Part shown: positions 1 through 5,488 of the stretch, piece by piece
Layout of the letters: each line of letters starts with the position of its first letter
Position numbering within the stretch: the first letter of the stretch is position 1
NCBI GenBank assembly: GCA_002774315.1
Contig: PEYP01000159.1
Coordinates: 1 to 8,069, forward strand
Length of the DNA stretch: 8,069 nt
DNA from: Candidatus Stahliibacteriota bacterium CG08_land_8_20_14_0_20_40_26
GTDB lineage: Bacteria > Hydrothermota > UBA3073
Reading direction: 5' to 3'
Notes under the pieces: model-generated
Database searches by the model: none
The model's input: the letters and a program-made list of their open reading frames with translations, nothing else
What the model was told of the DNA's origin: nothing
Program-made: the position numbers and the translations under genes

Positions 1-68
1 GCAAAAACCATTCTTGCCATATCAAATTGTAAAATAAGCTCTTCTATATCTTTTTGTTCCTCTTCCAT
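1..68 (-). CDS. Start of an unidentified gene, cut by the window edge
   Basis: Only the first 22 codons are inside the window. They read MEEEQKDIEELILQFDMARM and then VF, an acidic, probably helical N-terminus. I do not recognise the family and assign no function. The start is well supported: the ATG (68-66) is preceded by a perfect AGGAGG (75-80) at six bases' spacing. The gap to the TAA of the GIY-YIG reading frame (73-71) is only two bases, so the gene is very probably co-transcribed and translationally coupled with the sigma-54-like/GIY-YIG gene. Whatever it encodes is a candidate partner of that protein. Confidence 0.7.
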   Translation of the reverse strand, partial: MEEEQKDIEELILQFDMARMVF

Positions 69-70
69 AA

Positions 71-541
71 TTATCCTCCTATGCTATTAGCTGTCGGTAA
101 CCCGCCATAATTGTTTGCAAAACTTTTAAGAAGGCTTCTTTCAATCAAGCTGTAACTTTCTGTTAAATAAAAACGCACAAATACATCATAGTTACTGATA
201 AATTTCCTCAAGCGCTTGTTTTTTAGCTTATTACCCGTATAGTTTGCTGTTCGCTTACGCAGGTTTTTGGAAGAACCAATGTATATAACATTACTCCTGC
301 AATTCAGGTAATCAATTTTTGACGAAATGGAGAGTTCATAAACTCCGGCTTCAGTCGGAATTTTAGTGAAATATTTTTTTGATAACAGTATGTAATCGCT
401 AAAAGTTACCTCCTTTCCATAATAAGCGGCTTTTTCTCTATAGTTGGGAATATTAAGTAATTTTCTGCAATTACATATTGTTCTAAGGGATAAATGTACC
501 TCTTTTTGAGCCAATAGATATTGAATATCCCTGTCTTTCAA
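71..541 (-). CDS. RpoN-box-like helix plus GIY-YIG nuclease domain (C-terminal part of a frameshifted gene)
   Basis: The reading frame has 156 residues counted from a TTG at 541, but that start is doubtful: it has no Shine-Dalgarno, and the frame stays open upstream to 613. Residues 1-33 resemble the end of sigma-54, with LRTICNCRKLLNIP corresponding to the RpoN box (ARRTVAKYRE) and the following LNIP. Residues 64-156 form a GIY-YIG endonuclease-like domain: GVY (66-68), YIG (87-89), Arg95 in NLRKR, Glu134 in SLIERSLL and Asn152 in PTANS. All five key positions of the fold are present, so activity is plausible. The upstream 17 codons of this frame (KYYAFLIREIVDNNKNA) continue the sigma-54-like alignment from the gene at 562-1095, so the two frames are best read as one protein. 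DNA cleavage is inferred from the family only. Confidence 0.75.
   Translation of the reverse strand: MKDRDIQYLLAQKEVHLSLRTICNCRKLLNIPNYREKAAYYGKEVTFSDYILLSKKYFTKIPTEAGVYELSISSKIDYLNCRSNVIYIGSSKNLRKRTANYTGNKLKNKRLRKFISNYDVFVRFYLTESYSLIERSLLKSFANNYGGLPTANSIGG
75..80 (-). promoter_or_regulatory. Strong Shine-Dalgarno of the truncated gene at 1-68
   Basis: AGGAGG on the minus strand lies six bases before the ATG at 68-66. It also encodes the final Gly-Gly codons of the GIY-YIG frame (NSIGG-stop), so translation of the upstream gene passes directly over this site. It is the clearest ribosome binding site in the left operon. Confidence 0.75.
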
Positions 542-561
542 GGCATTTTTATTATTGTCAA

Positions 562-616
562 CTATTTCTCTAATGAGAAACGCATAATACTTTTTTTTGA
601 TATAAATACATTCCTA
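562..616 (-). other. Frameshift site: A8 run followed by a hairpin and stop
   Basis: On the minus strand, TCA AAA AAA AGT contains eight consecutive A (598-591). Sliding back one base gives AAA AAA AAG and leads into the RpoN-box/GIY-YIG frame, which restores the sigma-54 alignment. The usable overlap is bounded by a TAG in the -1 frame (616-614) and the zero-frame TAG (564-562). Ten bases after the A run comes TTTCTC-ATTA-GAGAAA (580-565), a perfect but weak 6-bp hairpin ending at the zero-frame stop. This fits -1 ribosomal frameshifting or transcriptional slippage, but equally a one-base indel (real mutation or assembly error). The joined product would have 341 residues. Confidence 0.7.
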
Positions 617-1095
617 AGATTAATGAGCTGACTTTGAGGACTCATAACCAGTAAATTTGAAATCAACCTTGAAAGTCGGGTTTGATCAAGATATTGTAAA
701 GGATATAAGGATAAAAACCATTTTAAGGTTAATGGTTTTAAGTCTGCCTCTCTGCCAGAAGACCAATATTTACTCTGGTAATGAAGAAGACTTTTTAAAA
801 TATGCAAAGAAAATCTATTCCTGGTATTGATCCATTTCAATGAACATATTATTTTATTTCCAGTACAATTTTGAGTCGAATAAATACTCTTAAAACGCTT
901 ATCTGGAATCTCAAAATGCAGAGTTCCATCTTTAATTATTATTTTAGCATAGAATAATTTCTTTTTGACAAACTTATGAGTTACTAAAGGCTCTGTCAAT
1001 CCCGTTGTTGTTTTTCCAATATAGGCAAGATACTTTGTTAAGGGCATCTCCAATACTTTAGTAAAAATTATTTTGCCTATTTTTTGCTTCTTCAT
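562..1095 (-). CDS. Sigma-54 core/DNA-binding-domain-like protein (N-terminal part of a frameshifted gene)
   Basis: The frame has 177 residues. From about residue 57 it follows the sigma-54 (RpoN) pattern: a short beta-rich stretch (LHFEIPDKRFKSIY), then LKWINTRNRFSLHILKSLLH with a following YQ (aligning with the RpoN stretch A-x-W-L-I-...-R-x-x-T-L-...-I-V-x-x-Q). Next come G-x-x-x-LKPLTLK (114-125), a helix-turn-helix ending in TRLSRLI (139-145, cf. STVSR), and SPQSQLINLRNVFIS (152-166, cf. TPRGVFPLKYFFS). It lacks the Gln-rich activator-interacting region I and most of the core-binding domain, so it is not a normal sigma factor. Residues 1-56 are unrecognised. After Lys168 the sigma-54 similarity moves to the -1 frame; the in-frame tail SIMRFSLEK looks spurious. 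The ATG overlaps the stop of the PAS gene by ATGA. Local G+C is low: 16, 16 and 15 G/C per 60 bases in the lines at 541, 781 and 901. Confidence 0.72.
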   Translation of the reverse strand: MKKQKIGKIIFTKVLEMPLTKYLAYIGKTTTGLTEPLVTHKFVKKKLFYAKIIIKDGTLHFEIPDKRFKSIYSTQNCTGNKIICSLKWINTRNRFSLHILKSLLHYQSKYWSSGREADLKPLTLKWFLSLYPLQYLDQTRLSRLISNLLVMSPQSQLINLRNVFISKKSIMRFSLEK

Positions 1096-2453
1096 CCCTG
1101 CTTTTTAGAAATCCTGATTTCTGTGTAATCCTCGTTGATTATTCTATTTTTCACCTGTTCAATGATTATTTCCGTGAGTTTTTTTTCCGTATAGTTTAGC
1201 ATAGATGCGTATCTTTGGACAATGTCCCGAAAGGCTTTATTTTCTTTTAATAAGTTTAACTTATTTGAGAAAACTAATAGACCTTCGGGTATAAATTTGA
1301 ATATATCTTCTATAGCTTTTCTATGATGCTCTTCGCTTTTCCGTCGCGCCTCCTCCACCTGCTTTATTTCTGTGATATCCTTCGCTCCCGCCACCACACC
1401 TGTGACATTACCTGCTTCATCGGTTAGCGTACTGGCGTTAAACGACATTGGAATGAGTCGTCCATTTTTAGTTTTGTAAGTGAGTTCACGATTACGGATG
1501 GTATCTTGTGGGTGAAGTGCTTTTGTCTTTTTAGGTTCACGGAAAAATTGAAACAACCGCCGAACTTCTTCTTCTTCTTCTTCTGCAAAAATTATACTTA
1601 CAGGCCACCCGATAAGTTCTTTTTCTGTGTAGCCTAATAGACGGCAGGTTTCTGGGTTCACGGTCTGGATCTTCGCTTCGGTGTCAACAACGATGAGGGT
1701 ATCTAAAAAGTTCTTTATGATGGATTCGGTGTAGGCTTTGGATTTGGCAAGTGCCTCCTCCGCCTGCCTGCGCTTGGTGATGTCTGTGCCCTGGGCAATG
1801 GTAGATAAAAGAGTTGTGCCGTCCTCTCCATAGATGTTTGCTGAGGTCCAGAGTGCCATCTTAATATCTCCATTTTTGTGAAGAATCGGGATTTCCTCAC
1901 ATTCCCAGTGTTCATTTTCCATGGTGTGTTGGATCTTCCTCATTGATTCGTCTCGGCTTGCTTCAGGGAAAAGCATACTGAGTTCTTTCCCGATGACCTC
2001 GTTGGCTGTATAGCCCGATAGATGTTCGAAGGCATGGTTGAACTGTCTGATTCTGAATTCAGTATCCCAGACGATGATGGGAGCGTTGGCATAGTTAATT
2101 AGTTTTTCCAGGTAATCGCGAGTCTCCCGCAGTTTGTCCTCTCCTTTGGCTCGCTTCTCGCTGATGAGTCCGATAACATACGCCACAGCTATAAGCATAG
2201 CGCATCTTGAAAAATTGTTTATTGTAACAACACGAAGAGAAAAATGCGTTGCAAGAATATGGACGATGCTGAGAAAAAGTGCGGGGTAAATAGCCTTCCT
2301 ATAATACCACACGCCAGCTAAAATAATTGGAATATAGAAAAAATGAGTATAGACTATTTCTTCGCCCCTGATAAAGCCGACATAAAAAGCCAGGATGACA
2401 CAGGCTACTATAGTAAAAAGCAATATAGATAATTGATTCTTGGACTTTCTCAT
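1092..2453 (-). CDS. Membrane-anchored PAS sensor protein without a kinase domain
   Basis: This 453-residue protein begins with about four hydrophobic segments (roughly residues 9-27, 36-50, 53-70, 84-98), including the YTHFFYIPIILAGVWYY type of segment found at the head of many membrane histidine kinases. A PAS domain at about 112-229 ends in the usual GTDITKRRQAEEAL linker, and a second at about 238-367 ends in AGAKDITEIKQVEEA. A third region (about 380-450, FIPEGLLVFSNKLNLLKENKAF after its first residues) looks like a short or degenerate PAS. The protein stops there, with no HisKA or ATPase domain, so it should sense a signal at or near the membrane and pass it to a partner. Six consecutive Glu residues (291-296) sit in a PAS loop. 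The ATG at 2453 has a good GGGAGG upstream. The TGA overlaps the start of the sigma-54-like gene, so the two are probably translationally coupled. Ligand unknown; a truncated kinase is the alternative reading. Confidence 0.85.
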   Translation of the reverse strand: MRKSKNQLSILLFTIVACVILAFYVGFIRGEEIVYTHFFYIPIILAGVWYYRKAIYPALFLSIVHILATHFSLRVVTINNFSRCAMLIAVAYVIGLISEKRAKGEDKLRETRDYLEKLINYANAPIIVWDTEFRIRQFNHAFEHLSGYTANEVIGKELSMLFPEASRDESMRKIQHTMENEHWECEEIPILHKNGDIKMALWTSANIYGEDGTTLLSTIAQGTDITKRRQAEEALAKSKAYTESIIKNFLDTLIVVDTEAKIQTVNPETCRLLGYTEKELIGWPVSIIFAEEEEEEVRRLFQFFREPKKTKALHPQDTIRNRELTYKTKNGRLIPMSFNASTLTDEAGNVTGVVAGAKDITEIKQVEEARRKSEEHHRKAIEDIFKFIPEGLLVFSNKLNLLKENKAFRDIVQRYASMLNYTEKKLTEIIIEQVKNRIINEDYTEIRISKKQG

Positions 2454-2461
2454 AGGAAAAA

Positions 2462-2467
2462 CCTCCC
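2462..2467 (-). promoter_or_regulatory. Shine-Dalgarno of the membrane PAS protein
   Basis: GGGAGG on the minus strand lies eight bases upstream of the ATG at 2453-2451. It supports this start over internal alternatives and marks the head of the left operon; I could not identify a convincing promoter above it. Confidence 0.6.
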
Positions 2468-2751
2468 GTCTTAATTTACGATTTTCAATTGCCCTTTAAT
2501 TTTCAATTTTAGATTTTCTATTTTTGATTTATTCTAATAGTCAATTGTTGTCAATCATCAATCCGCAATTCACAATAATTTACTTTTTACTTTTACCTTT
2601 TCACTTTTTACTTGTCCCTAATCTTCAACAGTCAATCGTCAATCGAAAATTAACAATCTTTGTGAACTTTGTGGTGAAAAATTCTGTAGTTTATCCTTTA
2701 ACCTTTTTCCTTTTCCCTCCTACAATCTAAAATCTGTAATCTAAAATCTTC
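2468..2751. repeat. AT-rich degenerate short-word repeat region
   Basis: No gene is supported here. The sequence is built from recurring short words such as TCAATT, CAATTTT, AATCTAAAATCT and TTTTACTTTT, spaced at about 7-10 bases. It looks like decayed tandem repeat material with no conserved reading frame. A similar tract with AATCTAAAATCT is found at about 5500-5530 on the far side of the sensor gene. Confidence 0.5.
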
Positions 2752-2779
2752 GTGCCTTTGTGCCTTTGTGCCTTTGTGG
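2752..2779. repeat. Perfect 8-base tandem repeat (GTGCCTTT)
   Basis: GTGCCTTT occurs three times in direct succession, followed by GTGG. A single related copy (GTGCCTTTGTGGT) is at 5058-5070, so the unit belongs to a dispersed intergenic repeat that has expanded here. Copy number is likely to vary. Confidence 0.75.
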
Positions 2780-2780
2780 T

Positions 2781-2828
2781 GAACAATCCCGTAGGGGCGA
2801 ATTGTCATTCGCCCACAATCTACAATCT
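2781..2828. repeat. 48-base dispersed repeat with hairpin, copy 1
   Basis: This stretch is the same as 4994-5040 apart from one inserted base (T) in the loop. It contains an 8-bp stem, GGGCGAAT (2795-2802) and ATTCGCCC (2807-2814), with a 4-base loop. The two copies are in the same orientation and flank the PAS-GAF gene. There is no U-tract after the stem on the minus strand, so it does not look like a standard intrinsic terminator for the PAS-GAF gene. Confidence 0.75.
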
Positions 2829-2879
2829 TCAATTGTCAATTGTTAATTACCCAATTACCTAATAACCCAATGACCAATC
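2815..2879. repeat. Degenerate 7-8 base periodic array downstream of the PAS-GAF gene
   Basis: The stretch can be divided into words of 7-8 bases ending mostly in AATC, AATT or AATTA (ACAATCT, TCAATTG, TCAATTG, then TAATTACC, CAATTACC, TAATAACC, CAATGACC). It resembles the reverse complement of the array at 4768-4892, so the PAS-GAF gene is flanked by related arrays in inverted orientation. Confidence 0.55.
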
Positions 2880-2885
2880 TGCGAT

Positions 2886-4751
2886 TCACACCTTGAATTG
2901 CTTCTTCCTGCCTAGTTTTTCCAACAGTTTGTTTACTTCGTGCTTAAGTTCAATAATTCGCCCCTCTCGTCCCAAAGTTACCCGATGAAAGGCTTGAAGC
3001 TCACTCATCTGCTCACGCAGCCCCTCCTCTGCCCGTTTGTATCTTATAGCCTGGCCTATCTGGGAGGAGACATACTGAAGAATATTTTTATCCTCTTCTG
3101 TGTATTTAATCCCTTCTACATAGCTCTGAACAGCGATCATGCCTATCACCTGATTCTCTATCATCAGGGGAACACCCAAATAGCTCACCGAGGTCGCTCC
3201 AATTATTTCTATCTTGCCTTCTTTGCGTAACCTTAAAACCCCTTTAGGTGTGACCAGGAGCGGCTTTTTGGTACGGAGCACATATTCGGTAAGTCCCTTG
3301 CCCGCTCTCTTTGGCTGTGGAGTTGTATCATACTTATCAATAAAATATGGAAAACTAATAAAATCAGTCTTAGAATCATAGAGGGCGATGTAACAATTTT
3401 CGGCGGACATCAATTCCTTGACTATATCGTGGATGAAACTGAAGAGTTCGTTGATGTCTTTTGTGGTTATAACCGCCCCTGCAATTCTATAGATTGATTC
3501 TCTAATTTTCTCTTCCCTTTTACGCTCGGTAATGTCTGTGTATGTGGCAATAACTCCTATTAATCTGTTTCTGAGCAATATAGGGGAACCTGAGACAATG
3601 ACATCCACAGGTGTGCCGTCTTTGTGATAACGGATAGTCTCGGTAGGTGGGACACCCCTCTTCTCCGTCAGGATTTGTTTTGTCAAGGAGGTAGCCTCTT
3701 TTAATGCATCGGGATTGGAGGCCGTGATGAGGTTATCGAGATTCTTTCCTATCACCTCGTCACGTGAGTAACCAAAGAACCTTTCCGCGCCGGCGTTCCA
3801 TTCCATAATCCTGTGTTTATTGTCGGTGGTGACGATAGCATCTGGAGTGCTGTCCATCACGCTCTCAAGATACAGTCGACGCTCTTTTAGCTCTCTTTCC
3901 AGCCGTTTAGACTCTGCAATATCTCTATATACTGCGACTACGCCTATCACTTTGCCCTTTGAGATAATAGGCGATGCCGAAAGGACAACATCCACAGGTG
4001 TGCCATCCTTCCGATAGCGAACTACCTCCTCAGGGAAAATGGGCTTTCCAGCAAGAATCTGCTGTGTAATACCAGTTGCCTCCCTGAATTTATCGGGGTC
4101 AGGTGATGCGACAAGGTCGTCAAGTTCTTTACCGATCGCCTCCTTGGATGTATACCCAAACAACCTCTCTGCTTCAGGATTCCATTCCAAAACCTTGCCT
4201 TCGGCATCCTGTGTGATAACAGCATCAGGGAGATACTTCATTATATTCTCCAAGTACATCCGACGCTCTTTCAACTCCTTACTCATCCGTTTACTATCTG
4301 TAATATCAATAGCCATCTCATAGCGAATCCATCTACCATCAGGCCAACGAATTGCCCGATCTATACAACGATACCACCTTTTGTTAATCATATTTTGCCA
4401 CTCCCAGATATATGTCTTTCCTATGTTTTTTCCAAATATCTTATCATTGGTGCAGAATGGACAGGGGGCATCCAGATTTTGAAATGCCTTGAAACACTTC
4501 TGACCCACTACATCACCAAAGGAATTGCGGAGAGGCTGGTTAATATATAGAACCTCATAGGTCTCTGGGTCAGCAACATACACAATTTCATCAATTCCAT
4601 CAAATATGGATTTCAATTGACGTCGCTCAAACTCCAATTCCTCCTCTAGCCGTTTGTATCTGACCTCTGACTTTTCCAGTTCAACAATCCGCTGGCGTAT
4701 TTCTTTCAGCTCTTTTACAAGCTGTTCTTTTGTCTTATCTTTATCTTTCAT
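2886..4751 (-). CDS. Soluble PAS-PAS-PAS-GAF sensor protein without an output domain
   Basis: This 621-residue protein has no membrane segment. Order: an N-terminal coiled coil (about 1-48, KEQLVKELKEIRQRIVELEK); PAS1 (about 46-155) with a Cys cluster at C86, C97 and C100 (APCPFC), possibly redox- or metal-responsive; PAS2 (about 166-285) and PAS3 (about 294-412), clear tandem duplicates sharing KERR-x-YLE linkers and RY-x-KDGTPVDV; a GAF domain (about 418-572); and a C-terminal helix with GRE-x-RIIELK-x-EVN-x-LLEKLG (594-614), a tail often seen ending PAS/GAF regulators. No HisKA, HATPase, GGDEF or HTH follows, so it probably signals by protein contact. The ATG at 4751 has only a weak purine-rich leader (AATCAGAAAAAAA) and no clear Shine-Dalgarno. 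The gene sits alone between two repeat-filled gaps. The ligand cannot be deduced. Confidence 0.88.
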   Translation of the reverse strand: MKDKDKTKEQLVKELKEIRQRIVELEKSEVRYKRLEEELEFERRQLKSIFDGIDEIVYVADPETYEVLYINQPLRNSFGDVVGQKCFKAFQNLDAPCPFCTNDKIFGKNIGKTYIWEWQNMINKRWYRCIDRAIRWPDGRWIRYEMAIDITDSKRMSKELKERRMYLENIMKYLPDAVITQDAEGKVLEWNPEAERLFGYTSKEAIGKELDDLVASPDPDKFREATGITQQILAGKPIFPEEVVRYRKDGTPVDVVLSASPIISKGKVIGVVAVYRDIAESKRLERELKERRLYLESVMDSTPDAIVTTDNKHRIMEWNAGAERFFGYSRDEVIGKNLDNLITASNPDALKEATSLTKQILTEKRGVPPTETIRYHKDGTPVDVIVSGSPILLRNRLIGVIATYTDITERKREEKIRESIYRIAGAVITTKDINELFSFIHDIVKELMSAENCYIALYDSKTDFISFPYFIDKYDTTPQPKRAGKGLTEYVLRTKKPLLVTPKGVLRLRKEGKIEIIGATSVSYLGVPLMIENQVIGMIAVQSYVEGIKYTEEDKNILQYVSSQIGQAIRYKRAEEGLREQMSELQAFHRVTLGREGRIIELKHEVNKLLEKLGRKKQFKV

Positions 4752-4767
4752 TTTTTTTCTGATTAAA

Positions 4768-4892
4768 CTGGGTTATTAGGTCATTGGTCATTAGTCATTG
4801 AGTCATTGGGCGACAAGGCTATCAATCTACCAAGCTATCGGGTTATTTTGAGTTATTGAGTAATTAAGTTATTAGGTAATTAGGTCATTGTG
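4768..4892. repeat. Degenerate 7-8 base periodic array upstream of the PAS-GAF gene
   Basis: Two runs of related octamer-like words occur: GGGTTATT, AGGTCATT, GGTCATT, AGTCATT, GAGTCATT at 4770-4808 and GGGTTATT, then GAGTTATT, GAGTAATT, AAGTTATT, AGGTAATT, AGGTCATT at about 4839-4890. The period is 7-8 bases, so no reading frame is maintained. The tract lies within the untranslated leader expected from the promoter at 5550-5578. Confidence 0.6.
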
Positions 4893-4993
4893 TTGTTGAC
4901 GCTACGACACAATGACACTAAGACGCAATAACACAACGACGTCCCTCCTACAACCTACAATCTTCAATCTACAATCTTGGTGTTCTTTGTAGT

Positions 4994-5040
4994 GAACAAT
5001 CCCGTAGGGGCGAATTGCATTCGCCCACAATCTACAATCT
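4994..5040. repeat. 47-base dispersed repeat with hairpin, copy 2
   Basis: This is a near-identical direct copy of 2781-2828, shorter by one loop base. The stem is GGGCGAAT (5008-5015) and ATTCGCCC (5019-5026) with a 3-base loop. It is followed, as in copy 1, by ACAATCTACAATCT words, so the hairpin and its flanking words seem to move or be copied together. Confidence 0.75.
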
Positions 5041-5081
5041 GAATCTTAGTGTTCTTAGTGCCTTTGTGGTACAAAAGTAGG

Positions 5082-5099
5082 GCACGGTTTCAACCGTGC
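5082..5099. repeat. Perfect hairpin GCACGGTT-TC-AACCGTGC
   Basis: Two perfect 8-base arms are separated by two bases. The element is a compact palindrome of the dispersed REP-like type. No coding sequence overlaps it. Confidence 0.7.
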
Positions 5100-5127
5100 A
5101 AATAACAACACGGACAACTTGGACGCA

Positions 5128-5147
5128 CCTGCCTGCCGGCAGGCAGG
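5128..5147. repeat. Perfect 20-base palindrome CCTGCCTGCCGGCAGGCAGG
   Basis: The sequence is its own exact reverse complement over 20 bases and much more GC-rich than its surroundings. From memory, similar CCTGCC/GGCAGG palindromes are dispersed in many uncultivated bacterial genomes; copy number in this genome is unknown. Confidence 0.75.
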
Positions 5148-5151
5148 GATA

Positions 5152-5235
5152 AACGCAGATATCCACAGATAAATAAAGAAAATAATTCTTTGAAATAAAA
5201 AACATTTTAAAAATAAATCCGTGTTAATCAGCGTT
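5152..5235. repeat. Imperfect inverted repeat with AT-rich centre
   Basis: The arm at 5152-5170 (AACGCAGATATCCACAGAT) and the arm at 5217-5235 (ATCCGTGTTAATCAGCGTT) are complementary at 14 of 19 positions. They enclose 46 very AT-rich bases with no reading frame of note. It looks like a decayed dispersed repeat. Confidence 0.5.
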
Positions 5236-5236
5236 C

Positions 5237-5303
5237 ACCCCGTTAAATAACTCAAAAATAAACGCCAGAGTGGTATTTCTATAAAGCCTCTATTTAACGG
5301 GGT
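5237..5303. repeat. 67-base element with perfect 13-base terminal inverted repeats
   Basis: ACCCCGTTAAATA (5237-5249) and TATTTAACGGGGT (5291-5303) are exact reverse complements and bound a 41-base centre. On both sides lie words of another repeat (AATCCGTGTTAATCAGCG to the left, AAATCTGTGTC to the right), as though this element had been inserted into it. It could be a very small non-autonomous transposable element (MITE-like) or a REP-type hairpin. I see no clear target-site duplication. Confidence 0.6.
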
Positions 5304-5325
5304 AAATCTGTGTCAATAAAAGCAT

Positions 5326-5382
5326 GTAGAGGCAGGGCTCGTCCCTGTCCGAAACGCGGACAACCACAAGGGTTGTCCCTAC
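5326..5382. repeat. Double hairpin repeat (GTAG...CTAC)
   Basis: Two stem-loops lie in tandem. The first pairs GGCAGGG (5331-5337) with CCCTGTC (5343-5349), with one G-T pair. The second pairs GGACAACC (5358-5365) with GGTTGTCC (5371-5378) around ACAAG. The block starts GTAG and ends CTAC, so its ends are complementary too. This is a typical composite palindromic intergenic repeat. Confidence 0.65.
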
Positions 5383-5409
5383 TTCATGGTGAATTCTTAT
5401 CAAGTGTGC

Positions 5410-5488
5410 TGTCGGGAGTTACCTCCCGATGGCGACCCAGCTGTGTCAGGAGGGATACCAAAGGTCGCCGTAAGGCAACTCCTGACAC
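5410..5488. repeat. Repeat unit in both orientations with crossing stems
   Basis: A unit beginning TGTCGGGAGTTACC and ending GGCGACC (5410-5437) recurs in inverted orientation at 5488-5463 (GTGTCAGGAGTTGCC ... GGCGACC). A third, truncated start (GTGTCAGGAG, 5443-5452) lies between them. GGCGACC (5431-5437) pairs with GGTCGCC (5463-5469), and GTGTCAGGAG (5443-5452) pairs with CTCCTGACAC (5479-5488). These stems cross, as in a pseudoknot. A local hairpin TCGGGAG-TTAC-CTCCCGA (5412-5429) competes with them. Confidence 0.65.

Noticed and set aside
71..1095. Homing endonuclease of an intron or intein
   Set aside because: There is no sign of intron or intein boundaries or of an interrupted host gene around it; the frame fuses to sigma-54-like sequence rather than to splicing motifs.
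1565..1583. CTT triplet run (six GAA codons) in the membrane PAS gene
   Set aside because: It is in frame, sits in a PAS loop and does not disrupt the domain; short Glu runs are common and no phase-variation effect is expected from a triplet repeat.
2527..2554. Possible promoter for the membrane PAS gene: TTGACA (2554-2549) with ATAAAT after 16 bases
   Set aside because: The -10 matches the consensus at only three of six positions, the better TAGAAT hexamer is only 12 bases away, and the tract is full of TTGACA-like repeat words.
2524..2730. Plus-strand open frame of 68 codons in the gap between the PAS genes
   Set aside because: The sequence is low-complexity repeat words with a period of 7-10 bases; there is no Shine-Dalgarno and the product looks like translated repeat DNA.
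4039..4323. Plus-strand open frames opposite the PAS-GAF gene (also 2940-3230 and 3820-4017)
   Set aside because: They lie entirely within a well-supported minus-strand gene, have no recognisable domain, and the overlap is typical antisense shadowing.
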